Assembly (NCBI RefSeq): GCF_964340395.1
Contig: NC_135554.1
Span: 19,884,592 to 19,948,591, forward strand
Direction: 5' to 3'
DNA length: 64,000 bases
From: Glandiceps talaboti
Taxonomy: Eukaryota; Hemichordata; Enteropneusta; Spengelidae
Shown here: positions 36,839-48,663 of the stretch, in pieces
Numbering within the stretch: position 1 is the first letter of the stretch
How the letters are laid out: each line of letters starts with the position of its first letter
Notes under the pieces: model-generated
The model's database searches: none
What the model saw: only the letters and a program-made list of their open reading frames with translations
What the model was told of the DNA's origin: nothing
Translations under genes and position numbers: made by a program

Positions 36839-36876
36839 TCTTTCTTGTAGTGCGCAGTGTGACTCTACAAGAAAGA
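36839..36876. repeat. Perfect 12-bp stem hairpin
   Basis: TCTTTCTTGTAG (36839-36850) and CTACAAGAAAGA (36865-36876) form a perfect stem with a 14-base loop. A further TTTCTTGTAG follows at about 36880. No run of Ts follows that would suggest an RNA terminator. Confidence 0.6.
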
Positions 36877-37630
36877 CAATTTCTTGTAGAATTAACTCCT
36901 GTTAGAAATGAAATTCTTGCCAGGATTTTAGTTTTCTCACTCAATTTTGATATTATCCAAGAAACTGTTATTTCTCGTAACTTTATTTTTATCGTATTGG
37001 ATCCTTAAATCAATGGTACTTGAATTAATGGCTAATGGGTTAAAATTGGTGACTGCAGTTACAGACAATGGCAAACAAAAATGAATTTCATGAAATAAAA
37101 CTGTGGTCTGATTATTAATGGTTGAATTTTCTTCTTGCGGGCTTTTAGTAATTTCACTGTATTAATAATACAAAATGTAAATGATCCATTTGCTTTACAT
37201 ATGCAGTTAACTAACAATGTCAGAAGTTACAATCTGAAGTCAAAACATCAACTAATAAATAAACCTTTAGCATTGGAATTTTACTGGGGGCTATATTTTC
37301 TCCCCTTTTTTTGGCATTTTTTTTAATCCCCAAGTTAATGGATCTAAATAACTTATTCACAAATTGTTACTGGATCATTGGAGATGATGGGAGCTCCAAA
37401 GTACGAACGATATTATCTCAAATCCATTAAAAGAAATCAAGGACTTTTATATAATCATAGTCCCTGAAAACTATAAAATAACGCCTGACAGTTTGACAGC
37501 TCAGCTGTTGTAGTGTGATGAATGTACGTGTACAAGTATTGACATGTCACATGATATAAGATGATATGGTGTCCCTTGCTTCACCTTTGCAGTCTTTCTA
37601 AAAACATCTGATTATGCTTGTATTGTACAA

Positions 37631-37761
37631 GTCAGAAGATGGCAACCATGTGTAAATAACACTATTAAAGTCACAAAACAGTAACACAATGTTTTAGAAA
37701 TATGATGCTAAATTCTCAACATATGTTTATGCAGTGGTGTACATGTTTGCCATCTTCTGAC
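37631..37761. repeat. Inverted repeat with 23-bp arms
   Basis: GTCAGAAGATGGCAACCATGT at 37631 pairs with ACATGTTTGCCATCTTCTGAC at 37741 with a single mismatch. It encloses the first unit of the diverged repeat that follows. A foldback or MITE relic is likely. Confidence 0.65.
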
Positions 37762-38220
37762 TAATGTGCAACAACACATACACTGCAGTCTGCCGTCTAA
37801 TGATAGCCAAATTTTGTTTTTGGTGAGTCAAAATGAGAAAAACTGGAATTTCTTGTGAGTCGACCCACATATAGTAAGAGCTAAGGGAAACCCCAAATTT
37901 TGGTGCATCACTAGAAATTGTGTGCATCTCTGCGGTGCGTCAAATTGGCTTAGAGGGCACCAAGTCACAAAACCGTAATGCTGCGATTTAGAAATGTGCT
38001 GACAATTGACACTTTCTCAACATGTGATTATATATATGTGGGTGTAATAATGTCATGTGTTGTAAAAAAAAAGGGCAAATACTGTGTATAACACTACAAG
38101 TCACAAAACAGTATTGTCAAGATAATGAAACACCTGCCTTCTCAACATCTTATTGTGTGTATCAGTCTAATATTGTAGAGTGTCTTAAACACTACGTTCA
38201 GAAACAGTATTGCTATAATT
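37655..38220 (+). repeat. Diverged repeat, about four units
   Basis: Units share TAACACTA, AAGTCACAAAACAGTA, a TAGAAAT block and TTCTCAACAT. Markers lie near 37668, 37962, 38090 and 38185. Spacing is irregular, with one larger gap, and divergence is high. Confidence 0.55.
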
Positions 38221-38289
38221 TAGGATCAAGGTGAAAAGTTAAGAAGAAATGATATCTGAATATTATCAATCAATCTATTTTGCGTAACA

Positions 38290-38700
38290 TCATGCTTTAG
38301 CGAGCATGGTAAAGCATACAAAAATAAGTAAATAAAATACAATCATTTAGCCAACTGCTATATTTTTTACATTAACAAAGAAAGTTTCCAAGAGAAAGTT
38401 TATCATCTGCAGACAAAATATGTAAAAATTTACTTTTGTTATCTAAGGAATGAAAATTGTAATTACTTAATGAAAAAGAAGAAAAAAGTTTCTTTCTCTC
38501 ATTTATGTAATGAGAACAAATAATTAAATGATGAAATTCATCTTCTACCATATTTTGACAAAATTTACAGAATCTTTCATCCGCAGGAATCTTATCATTA
38601 TACATAATTTGATAAGTTTCATTCATACATGTCCTGTGCTTTAATTTACTGCTTTCGGTTTTAGAATTAACATCCAACAGAAACTTAATTGAAGAAATTA
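38290..38700 (-). pseudogene. LINE reverse-transcriptase 3' fragment
   Basis: The minus-strand frame reads LISSIKFLLDVNSKTESSKL and on to 38372. It contains the zinc-knuckle arrangement CKFC...VEDEFHHLIIC...Y...ERKKLF, which is typical of the carboxy-terminal region after the reverse transcriptase of many animal non-LTR retrotransposons. A stop codon lies just upstream (near 38705), so the element is 5'-truncated as is usual for LINEs. The likely 3' untranslated part, near 38290-38370, has an AAAATAAGTAAATAAAA stretch and the palindrome CATGCTTTAGCGAGCATG. Only about 105 residues of an expected protein of roughly a thousand remain. Confidence 0.75.
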
Positions 38701-38705
38701 ATTCA

Positions 38706-40185
38706 CATTAGATGTATCTGCATCAAATTGTGTTTTGCTTAAAATTCATGGGCTTGCGCAGAAAGGAGTCTAATATTTATCAACGCACCAAGTATTGCTA
38801 AACTATTAAGTCACAGCGAAACTACTCAGGAAATGATATCGGAATACAACATTCAATAATTTCCATTCATCGCAAATATTCAGTGTTTTTGCGAAAGTTT
38901 TAGAACAGTTTCATAACATAAATGCGTAGCAATTTGCATAGTTGTGACAATTGCATCTAGCATTTTTTTTGCTTTTAAAATCAAAACCCTTGGTTACAAA
39001 CGCTACAGATCAGTTAAAATGAAAATTTCCCCCATAAACATACCAGTCTGATGTTATAAAGAAACCATGGAAACTGCCAGTGAGGTAATTAACATGCATC
39101 TATGCATTGAGTGTCACTGCATGTGATAAAATTACAAGAATTTATGTACAAATTCATTCTAATTTCTCACATGATCTTTTTTTTTAAAATGAAATGTGTG
39201 AATTCTGAATATACATACATGAATGCACTACTGATGCAGGTTAAAGGTCAAGTGAAACAGCAGGGCTTTTAACAGAAACCTTCACTGAGTAAAGTTCCTA
39301 TATATATATATATACTAAAATAATGTCTATGCCTGGAGACGAAAGGGCTTGAAGTATATACACTTAGTAGACATTTTAGAGTTAGAATTTACAAGAAGAT
39401 GATTTAAGGGTTAACATGCATGATCAGCATTGCGGTTACCACAATGATACAGTTTTGTACATCAAAGAAAGAACGCAGGATTTTGCTCTCCCTAATCTGT
39501 GGTTAATACATACTTGATAATTTTTGTAGATCACTGGTGAATTCATCGCTATGGTGATGAAACTGTACTGATTAGGATCGGCATGGCAATACTGCAGGAT
39601 TTCAGCAGTTATCATTGAAACACATACAATTGCAGCTTACATTGAGTAGTACATGTAAAAATGAAGGTATTATTATTGGACAACTGATGATGCACAATAA
39701 GCCACGGTTTACAAAAAAAAAATTTGTTTCATGCAATGGTTCAAATAACATGCATGTAATCCCTACTGAGACAAAAACAGTGGTTTGATTGTCTGTTACA
39801 TCATCAAACTAATGTCAGCTGCACTGAATGGATGCAATGAAGCATTAAAGCAATCACAGCGGACTAACTAACTTGAGTCTTTACGGTGAAAGGGAGTTGT
39901 ACGGTTTTAACACAACCATTCCTGGCCTACGGAGAATCTAGTACGTACTATCAGCAGCATTGCCACTTTCATGCTTATTAAGTATTCATCTAAGCGCAAC
40001 ATAATACTAACATGTCATATTTTCTAAGAAGTACATTAAAAAGACAATCAACATTTTTAGAACTAAAATTGTGACTGAAAACAGTAAAACTAAAATTGTA
40101 ACCTCTAAAGACTTTCATGTAAACATATCTCACATGCATACGGAATCCTCGTAGTGAGCGATCACCACAGAGAATGCAAGGGACC
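38706..40185. other. No gene recognised
   Basis: Mostly AT-rich. A slightly more GC-rich patch at 39880-39990 has no open frame of useful length. A (TA)n tract lies at about 39300-39315. If the candidate first exon at 40191-40252 is real, this stretch would be its first intron. Confidence 0.35.
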
Positions 40186-40190
40186 CTTAC

Positions 40191-40252
40191 CGACGTTTTA
40201 GTCTCGTTAAATCAAGTCGTAAATCCATTTTTGGCAGCTTTTTAGAATCCAT
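40191..40252 (-). CDS. Possible first coding exon (partial)
   Basis: On the minus strand an ATG at 40252 opens MDSKKLPKMDLRLDLTRLKR. It is followed, after two bases of the next codon, by a good donor CG/GTAAGG at 40190. The peptide is highly charged and amphipathic and has no domain I recognise. Upstream lies a stretch more GC-rich than its surroundings that could be 5' untranslated sequence, with CCAAT-type boxes further up. No second exon could be identified, and a 20-codon frame with a donor can arise by chance, so the call is weak. A gene would run towards lower coordinates. Confidence 0.25.
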
Positions 40253-40500
40253 GACTGATATAACTGGTTCTTGACACGTTCAACTACAAACAGTGTAAGT
40301 TTCCAGAAGTATGGAGTTGTTAGATCCGGCTGGTTTGCACAGCAAACAGTGGGCTGACATACCCGCTGCCGTCAGCTCACCAACACCATACACATCTGTT
40401 ATGTTAATGACTATAGGCTTTCATATTATGATTGGATTGGGAATAATGGTGTGCCCTCTACACTAAACCATGAGGTGTCACCTCGTTTTGCATAACAGGG
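40253..40500 (-). promoter_or_regulatory. Possible promoter and 5' UTR for the exon at 40191-40252
   Basis: On the minus strand this has a tandem CCAATCCAATC (about 40430-40440) and an AT-rich AATCATAATATGAAAG some 10 bases further on. A GC-richer leader containing GAGCTGACGGCAGCGGG follows. The arrangement resembles a CCAAT-type promoter and a leader, but it is only motif-level evidence. Confidence 0.2.
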
Positions 40501-41429
40501 ATCTGGTAATTAAGACAGTTAAATACTATGTATACAAATCACTAAATCTATAGAAAACTTTCTTTTGGCAATCTAAACATCAATTACATCACAACACAAC
40601 AGTTTGTCCCTATCAGTTGACCGAACTTTGACCTCTGTGATTCAATTCCAGCTATTGTAACCTTTTCTAGGTTACGTTTCTACACACCGGGTCCACACAC
40701 ATTTCTGATTTTACAAAACTACAATCAGTATGAATTTCTATAGATTATTTATCCTCCTAATATCTTTATATAAATCATGAAATCAAACTCAAAAGAAAGA
40801 TCATTTGTACTTCAAATTCTTTCAGTATAAAAAAAATGAAAAATAAAAAATTTGACACTATAATAAAATCAATACCAAATCAAATATGTAATTTGACATA
40901 AAAGAATCAATAAAAACTAATTCTACATAAAATGTATTACTTTTATTTTGCTAAGGTTTAACCGTTGGGAGATCCTAATAACAGAAAGAGAGAGAGGGCA
41001 AAATATGGCAGTGTCTCCACATAGAGTCTATAGTAATTTTGTTTGGGAACCCTGGGGTAAAATTCAGGTAAAATGACATGGTAACCCTGGTAGTTTTTAC
41101 CTAGACTTATTAGCAAACACACTCTTACATCAGTGCATTATTTAGCACTTGACACTTATAATATTCGCAACCTGGAATATAATTTTCACTGAAAAGGGAA
41201 ACTGGTTGTTTTGCTTGGACCTTATTTTCACTCTGGCTGATTTTAATAACGAAGTATGAATGGTGACTAAAAGTAAAAAAGTATTTCCGGGGGATTTTTT
41301 TAACATGAAAAAAACATCAACCAAAAATGTGAAAATATTCCAAGTGAAAATTTAGCATTCTATAGTAATCAATTTTTTTCACGTCATACATAAAATGAAT
41401 AAATTATTTACCATGTTTGTGTGTATCAT

Positions 41430-41830
41430 GATGAAAGAAATCATTTTGATAATTTTTTTTTGAAAACAATCCAGATTTTTAAACATTTTTTTTATATTTC
41501 TTCTGCCACTGAGAAAGTAGACACCACGGGAATTTTTAGGCAAGTACTGTGATAAAACATATAATTTTTGTTTAAATTACTCTAACTTTTTGACTAACTT
41601 TTTATTTCTTGTCAGAAATTAGACACAAAGAGAGTATTATGATGAAATTTATAATTATTATAATTTTGTTAAAATAATTCAATTTTTTTTGAATAATTTA
41701 GTCATATCTTCTTGTTAGAAAAGTAGACACCATAAGATAGGTAATAATAATATTATGATGAAATTCATAATTTTGTTTAAAACAATTCAGATTTTTCTAT
41801 TTGAATATTTTAACAAATTATTCGGTCGCT
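41430..41830 (+). repeat. Diverged repeat of about 150 bp, three units
   Basis: Units share AGTAGACACCA, TATTATGATGAAATT, ATAATTTTGTTTAAA and AATTCAGATTTTT. Markers (TAGACACCA or TAGACACAA) lie near 41518, 41621 and 41725. The array passes into a shorter-period array immediately downstream. Confidence 0.6.
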
Positions 41831-41859
41831 GAGGTAGGTTCAAAAATCTATCAATTTGT

Positions 41860-42065
41860 TGATACATATTTTATGGAATAGGTAATGTGAAAAAAGTTAA
41901 TTAATTTTGATTGTATACCTTTCATGGAATAGGTAATGTTGTGAAAAAATTTCAAAAAATTTATAATTTCGTTTGTATATCTTTTATAGAATAGGTAATG
42001 TCGTGAAAAAAGTTCAAAAATGTTTAATTTTGTTTGTAAAACTATATCTTTTATTTCTTATGTCA
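41860..42065 (+). repeat. Repeat of about 60-65 bp, three to four units
   Basis: Units carry GGAATAGGTAATGT, GTGAAAAAAGTTCAAAAA and TTTTGTTTGTATA-like blocks. The GAATAGGTAATG marker lies near 41876, 41929 and 41991. Confidence 0.75.
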
Positions 42066-42439
42066 AAGAACTACACACCATGGAAGAAGCAATATTGTGA
42101 AAACGATCATTAAAATCAACTACTGATGCAAATTACACCTATGCTACTTTTAGCTGGTAATGGCATGTTGATGATTGATCTGCTAACAATACACATCACA
42201 TGGATCAGTAAACTTTACCTCCCTGGCATTGGGGAGCTGTCAATTTAATGATCTGTTGCCATGGAAACAGAGCAAAGGTCGCTTCTTTTCATGGACTTCA
42301 AAAATGCCCCTTTTTTAAATACTTGAAATATTTTCAAATATTGTAAAAATCATAAAACCTATTGTATCATAGCCAAGTGGACTTTTGCGTAATTGTTGAT
42401 TTGATGTATGAGGGCCTCAATTGAAAGAAGCCGATCCTG

Positions 42440-42454
42440 CAACGCTCTGCGTTG
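42440..42454. other. Small perfect hairpin
   Basis: CAACGC-TCT-GCGTTG is a 6-bp GC-rich stem in AT-rich DNA. It lies about 20 bases after the palindrome TGAGGGCCTCA. Its significance is unknown. Confidence 0.35.
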
Positions 42455-43309
42455 TTTACGCTTACTGAGTTTTACCCAGAATACAGATATTTTATAATAA
42501 TAATAATTAAAAGTAAAAAATTAGGCTATGATGACAAAATTTACCTACCAATAATGTAATCAAAACTTTATTATATACGACAACAGTTATACTACATGCT
42601 TTCAAAATGCTGTGACACTTGTCAACATGTTGTCAACACTTTAGGGGGAAATTTTTTCTCTAATTTCAATTTCACTGTTTACACTGAAATGACAAACAGC
42701 CAAACAGAACATTTCAATCTACGAACAATTTTGTCTTAATTGTTTTTTCTAGATATAAAAAATTGTGAACTTTATCCTGCAAATAAAATGGGCAAAAAAA
42801 AAAGTCATTATTTTTTTCAAAGCAGACGACTGTCGTACATAATCCTGCAGTACTGTACTTCAATTCAGTTCATGATGACACAATTGTATTCTAGATTACC
42901 ATCAACTGTACTTGAATTCTGTTACACTAATGAATAAAGTTAACCTTTGACATGGTTGTCATGGCAGCAGTCCTTCAGTGCTCAGGAGTAATCCTGAAAA
43001 AAAATGAGTTCCTTGCTCCTTTTCAAAGCACATTTGTTGAATTTGGTATATAATACGATTTATGTATCTCAAACTTTACATAGACAATATTTATGTTTTA
43101 AGGTTATATAGGTAAAATTCACATGCATACTTAATATCATGTATTTTATTCAAAATCCGGTTTAATAATGAAGGGTGGGTAGGACTTTAGGGGTACTTTT
43201 CTGAGATTCTTACCAAAATTAATTAGGGGACCTGAATATATAGTTATGCAAATCTATGCAAATTATAACAGATTAATTAATTCCCTCTATTTACAAAATG
43301 AAGGTTTCT

Positions 43310-43560
43310 TAGCTTCCAATATGGTCTGGAAAACTATGTATGCTTTTACAAGATTCCCCTCCTCTGTTACCATGGTTCCCCATCTAAATTGTACAAAGTA
43401 AGGAAATCTATGCAACTTTTACCAGATTTCCCTCCTCTGTTACCAGGGTTACCCAACAAAATTTTGGAACAGGGTTCCTTGTCAAAGTACAGTAGAGTAT
43501 GGAAAACTAGACAATACATTTTACCAGATTCCCCCCCCCCCCCCCCCCCCCCATCCAGTA
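43310..43560 (+). repeat. Repeat of about 100 bp ending in poly(C)22
   Basis: Three units share GGAAAACTA, TTTTACCAGATT, then a C/T-rich run and TTACCAGGGTT-like sequence. The run is CCCCTCCTCTG in the first unit, TCCCTCCTCTG in the second, and a pure run of 22 Cs (43531-43552) in the third. The homopolymer therefore seems to have grown from a short C run inside the unit. Confidence 0.75.
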
Positions 43561-44164
43561 ATTACTAAGGTTCCAAAACACTGGTAGATAATAAAACCGA
43601 TGGTTCTTTCAACAAGAAAGTACATAAGCTGTGAAATATTGTCTGTTTGCTTGTAGTACCTGCAAATATATTATTTTTGCAAACCTTGACTCTTGTCTCC
43701 ATATTGTACATATACACACAAAAAAGTTATTACAATCACCGGGCCATAACTTCAATATTGAAAAGACATTAAATATTGTCTAAGCTACCTTTCTGTTGAA
43801 TATTACATTACATAGACTGATATGACAGTGGTAATCGAGGTTTCGGCTTACTAGGTTAAACACAAATAAAAACTATAATTGTATGTGAAAAGTTGATGTT
43901 AGCCTAGAATCCTGAGTCGTGTGGGTATTTGTGTTCTCACCATTCCCCTACGACACCTGGCCTTTTTTCTACCAGCTCTTTACTCTACATATAGCTAAGG
44001 CCAGAAAAACGGAACAAAATCTTGTTGAGTTTGAAAATTGTCCCACTGTAAGATGACGCCAATAAGCGTCAGCACGAACCAACTCAGAAGGTTGCACCCT
44101 ACGATGTAAATTAACAAAGTGATAGATTTCATGACACGCATAGATGTATCTAAGCGGGTAAAAT

Positions 44165-44554
44165 TTGACATTTGCTGCAGGATATATGATTTTAGGTTTG
44201 AATACGACCGTTACAACTAAAAAGCCTAGTCTCGGTTACCCAAACTTTTATTTGGGGTGGTGTCATAGGCAGAGGCCCCTGGGTAACAGGGACTACAAAA
44301 TGCCAGGCATTAGGGGAACAGCAAGACCAAAAATCCCCACACACCTGCAGATTCTAGGCTATGTTGATGTAAGTTATTCAATGGCTGTTGGTTTAATTGC
44401 ACTCACAATAGAGTGCCTTGTGACAGCTACCTTTTCTCAAGTGACCACATACTATTTTCAATACTGGGTGACGTGTATTTTCACATCAGAGGCATTGCTA
44501 TGTAAATCGACCACATCAAACAAGGTCAGGTCTAAACTGCCATCTTGCACCTGA
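44165..44554 (+). CDS. Unrecognised 129-codon open frame (weak)
   Basis: One of the longest non-repetitive frames in the window, in a locally GC-richer patch (43.9-44.7 kb). An acceptor-like TTTGCTGCAG precedes codon 7, and a strong donor GAT/GTAAGT lies at about 44370, which would bound an in-frame exon of about 189 bp. The peptide (for example HRQRPLGNRDYKMPGIRGTA) shows no domain I know. An inverted CGGTTACCCA / TGGGTAACAG pair at about 44233 and 44280 points instead to a mobile-element or hairpin origin. Confidence 0.15.
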   Translation: MTFAAGYMILGLNTTVTTKKPSLGYPNFYLGWCHRQRPLGNRDYKMPGIRGTARPKIPTHLQILGYVDVSYSMAVGLIALTIECLVTATFSQVTTYYFQYWVTCIFTSEALLCKSTTSNKVRSKLPSCT

Positions 44555-45060
44555 CCTAGCCCTAAGGCCGACTTAAACTATTCATGTTTGTTTTTTTAAG
44601 TGGGGTTATGACAACAGTCACCTCTGAGTTGACAATATTTGACCAACGTGAACCCCTTATTAGTTTAAGGTGTGTCTACCTAGCAAAGACGAAACCTTGA
44701 CTGCCGCTGTGGTAACTTGCATAACGCTTATAATGAATCGTTACTTCAAAATATACATTTGACATTTCATAATCATTATTTTCTATAAATTTATGATATC
44801 CTCATTTCCTGTGACACTATCATATCAGTATAATCTCCCGAACTCATTTATTAATGCCATTAATATATTAATTGTAACTAAAAATACAGAAATCATAATC
44901 CTAACCCTGAAACTTGAAACTCAAGCAATGTTATAGATTTACAAATTAAATTAAATGCATAATAGAAGTCAGTATAAAGACTCCAAATATTGAAAGTTTC
45001 CATTTAAAGTTTCGTTATGAAATTCACTGCTCTAATTTTTGGAGGTCAGTATACAACCAC

Positions 45061-45240
45061 GCAATATATGGAATCTATTATTCCATATCAGGAATTTATT
45101 ATTCCATATAAGGACTTTTTATAGTTATTGGTGTGGTGCTTCCATAAAAGTGATGCTGCAAATATAGTAAGTGGCCTGTTTATATCATGATCTGGGAATT
45201 TTACTTTTACATCATGATCTGTGATTTTTACTTCGATGTT
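45061..45240 (+). repeat. Two short tandem duplications
   Basis: A 22-bp duplication containing ATTATTCCATAT (about 45069-45112) is followed by a duplication of about 28 bp containing ATCATGATCTG and TTTTACTT (about 45185-45235). Confidence 0.75.
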
Positions 45241-45272
45241 TCACTATAGTATAACAACAGCCGATTAATTTA

Positions 45273-45560
45273 GCCACGCCCCCCTAATGACAGTTATCAG
45301 CATGCCTGTTTGTAGATATTGAAATAACTGTCATTCACTATTATGTAAATTAGGTTGCTCTTGTGCTCATCTCAACAATGGCAAATTTAAATACTGACTT
45401 CATTTGAATATTCAAAATGGCTGATGTAGTTATCACTCCCCATTGTGACCAATCAGCCTTCAGTGCCTTTTTTTTTTGTTCAAACCAATCAGTTTGAGCA
45501 TATAATTTTCAAACCACTAATTGGTTGCCTGTGATAGCAATACAGGTGGTTACAGAGAGA
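45273..45560 (+). promoter_or_regulatory. GC-box and triple CCAAT cluster in a dispersed repeat
   Basis: The left part, GCCACGCCCCC followed by TATCAGCATGCCTGTTTGTAG, is repeated in inverted orientation at 48664-48710. GCCACGCCC matches Sp/KLF sites of animals. Three NF-Y-like CCAAT sites follow, at 45449-45453, 45485-45489 and 45520-45524 (the last on the minus strand), spaced 36 and 35 bp apart. This could be a promoter or the internal regulatory part of a mobile element. No transcript start or gene can be assigned. Confidence 0.4.
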
Positions 45561-46659
45561 CTGAAGCAAAATCGCAGGTAGTGATGTAAACAGACTATAT
45601 GACTTGAGGCTGTCTTTAGGATCCAATCTTCTAATATGTCACCATTCAATTAATTGATCTGTCAAATCTAGAGTTGACACTGGAACCAACTGACATGAAT
45701 CAGATTGAACTGTAACTTTATATACAGTGCGTGTCAGGCTCATCCCCAGGAACTAACTATTTTACTCCTCAGTCAACATCAACTCATTCCCTAAGTTGAC
45801 AGTCAAATGAAGCAAAACAAACTAATCTGTTATTCAGTTATCACATTTATTTTCTTTCCATTTGTATTGTAAACTACGAATGTTTAGCCACAATCTGAAG
45901 TTATCTTGTGATCAACACTATTATAATATGTCTTGTAAACAACACTGTAGAACAAATGAAGAAGTAAAGTTGAACTAAAGTTGAGTACCTGTGGTGTTTA
46001 TATTACTAAAACATCACATGCCATTGTTGCCAATATCAACATTATTGTTTTTATAACTGTCTGGAGACTAGGATGTCCAGTCAACACATAATTAAACATA
46101 ATTACTGATTGGTTGAGTAAATATGTCAATAGCTTGGTCTGTATTACTAACAAAGAAAAAACACTGGGTTATGCATTCTAAAGGTCAAATTACACATGGA
46201 GTGGGGAATGTAAGATCTATCTGAGAAAAATGGAAGATACATACCAATTTCTTTTAAGATGTAGATCACTTTAGTGGGGTTAGAAATTCTTTTCATATTA
46301 ATTTAAACCAAGCACTTAATGAGTTTCAAGAATGCAATATCATCACCACATTTCACTCTGAAAATTCAAATTTCAGATTTTAGGTTCTTTTGAGTAACTT
46401 TTTGTAGGAAATAAACAACGGCACGGGGAAAAGGTTTCTAAGTTAGCTGACAAAGAAATGTATTCAAAGATTAATGGGAGAAAAGAAAGACATGTTTACA
46501 GGTGATTTAGCTGGTTTCTTGTGATTGTGTTTTTAGCGCTGTAGTTTCTGTAAGTCTGTGTTGTGTTTCTTGCTGATTCGAAGGCCAATACACATTATTA
46601 TATATCATCATTACTGGGGGTATTTGCTACTCAAGTGTGGGCACAGAGTGTTGAAACAG

Positions 46660-47115
46660 TTGAAAGGCATTCCCTGTAGATTGCGCTATTAGCTGTAATG
46701 ACGTCAATATCTGAAATTCCAAGGCTTCGATAGTGTAAATGACATGTCACGGAGCAATTCTGAAAACGAGACCATTTTTCTCTTTTTTTAAAATCATAGT
46801 TCATGATGACATAGAAATCTTTACAATCTTGTGATTCTAAAAAAAAGCAAGAGCAATTATTTTTCCCAAATAGATAACATCCATTGAAATCTCTGAAAGT
46901 GTTACAATTCTGTGATTCTAAAAAGCAGGACAATTAATATCTTTCAATTTGTTTTTCCTAATGTGACAACATAGTTGAAATCTTGACTGATAATTGTTAC
47001 AAATGTGTGACTTGAAAGCAGGGACATTTTTTTTTTTTCCGCACTGAAACATTACCATGGTTGAATTGACTTCTATAATTAGTGTTTTATTAGAAAGCGA
47101 GGGCAATGTCTTTTC
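46660..47115 (+). repeat. Repeat of about 100-110 bp, four units
   Basis: Units share GTTACAATTCTGTGATTCTAAAA, AGCAGGACAATT and TGAAATCT blocks. Markers for AAGCA/AGCG-GGGCAAT lie near 46845, 46925, 47017 and 47096. The minus-strand frames of 100 and 72 codons (periodic SCFLESQNC and SCFFLESQDC peptides) reflect the repeat. Confidence 0.7.
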
Positions 47116-47171
47116 TGGTTGTGGTACTGAGACCACAGGGTGCTCAGGCTCATTTAGTTCTGTTTACAAAT

Positions 47172-47264
47172 ATAAACAAAACAAAATAAACATACAAGTA
47201 AACAAACAAACAAAAACAAACAAACAAATAAATAAACAAGTAAACAAACAAACACAAAATAAAC
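47172..47264 (+). repeat. (AAAC)n / (AAAT)n microsatellite
   Basis: An imperfect AAAC tetranucleotide tract with AAAT and AAGT variants. Frames on both strands through it are low complexity. Confidence 0.92.
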
Positions 47265-47415
47265 TGACAAATGAGTAGATACATACATGAGTAAACGACA
47301 ACAAACCAACTAACACAAAAACACTGCCCCATGGTCATTTTTATCTCACTGCAATTATGACAATGTTGGAATCTCTCAAACATTTCTCATTAAAATTGTC
47401 ACATGTTACAATCGT

Positions 47416-47811
47416 ACTAGTCTCGAATTCTAAACTGGTACAGTATTACGTTTTAAAAATTTCATTACTAATACCAGTCTAGCTCAGTTCCCAACGAAAG
47501 GTGTCAAGTGTGTTTGAACCCCCATGGTTAGTGAAGAACGAATGTCGTAAGTCAAGTAATCCATCACAAATTGACAGCCTGTCATCACCAAACGTCTTCA
47601 ACCTTTCTCATGTTTGTAGAACAACTCCCCCCCCCCCCCCCCCCCCCCCAGTCTGTTTAAACTAAAATCATGTGAGGACGCCAGGACATCATGATGTTTA
47701 TATGAACACTGCAGGAGGTAGCACAAAACTCTGTGCGATTGTTGGGAACTGAGCTAGACTGGTTTTAGTAATGAACGTAACAATACTGTACCAGTTGATA
47801 ATTCTAGACTT
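47416..47811. mobile_element. 396-bp MITE with long inverted ends and candidate 7-bp target duplication
   Basis: The arms 47416-47495 and 47741-47811 are inverted copies. Both contain ACTGGTACAGTATT and CCAGTCTAGCTCAGTTCCCAAC; the latter is perfectly shared. CAATCGT occurs directly outside both ends (47409-47415 and 47812-47818) in the same orientation, as expected for a target-site duplication. There is no transposase frame. The interior holds a C23 homopolymer (47627-47649). The superfamily is not assigned: the ends do not begin with the CA typical of hAT elements. Confidence 0.82.
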
Positions 47812-48663
47812 CAATCGTGCATGCGTTTCCATACAATTGCACTTTTTCAAATGAAACCCTGTGACTTTTCCCGTCTCCTAAGAAACCGCTTCGCCGACAA
47901 GACATGTGAAGTAAAATGAATGAATTCGGTGATTGCCTGACAAATAATTGAAATTGTTTCCACTGACTGAATTTAATCAGCAAATTGGTAGCAGTATTAT
48001 TGAGTGGCTTATAAATTTAGATTTAGCCATTTAATCTGAGGCCACATCAATTAAACTTTCCTAAACTGGCTGTAGAATTCTGGCTTTAAGTATGTTTTGT
48101 GTTAAGGTCTTCAAAACTGCCAATATAAATTCAACTAAACTGTGAATATATCTGGTTTTTATAACACTATGTAATTATTTCAATGAATGCGTGGGCAGTA
48201 TATACAATGTGAGTAGCTATCCAAGGACTTGTAACATTTTCATTACGTTTTGTGAATGTTGATAAAAAATACATCTGCCTTTGTTGTAAACAGTTTTTAC
48301 ACTCTGTTAGTTATCTCACTTACTTGTGTACTAATCATTGATGGTACGATGTACACTGGCTTGATGTCCATGTGTAAACAGTACAAATAAATGGTCCAGA
48401 AAATTTACTTGTCTAAACAAAATGTTATTTAGGAATGTTGGCCAGGTTTTAATCACTAATAGCCTGCGATTCTGCTTCACAAATCCACTTGTAATACGAT
48501 CAACGTGAAACCATTACTGTAACTGTAGTTTGAAAATAAGTACTAAACTGATTAGTTGACTGTAGTATATTGGAATGAAGTCATTATGTAAATGAACACT
48601 CCTTACTCAGATGAACACTAGAGATAACATTGACATCATTTACATATATGCTAATCTTATGTA

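Noticed and set aside
36839-36876. A rho-independent-type terminator
   Set aside because: The DNA is eukaryotic, the stem is AT-rich, and no T run follows.
38372-38677. A cellular zinc-finger protein
   Set aside because: The CxxC...HxxxxxC layout with EDEFHH and ERKKLF fits the post-reverse-transcriptase region of LINEs better, and the frame is truncated upstream by a stop.
46631-47136. Minus-strand frames with SCFLESQ-type repeated peptides, considered as a cysteine-rich repeat protein
   Set aside because: The peptides track the tandem DNA unit, the units differ by indels, and the frames break between them.
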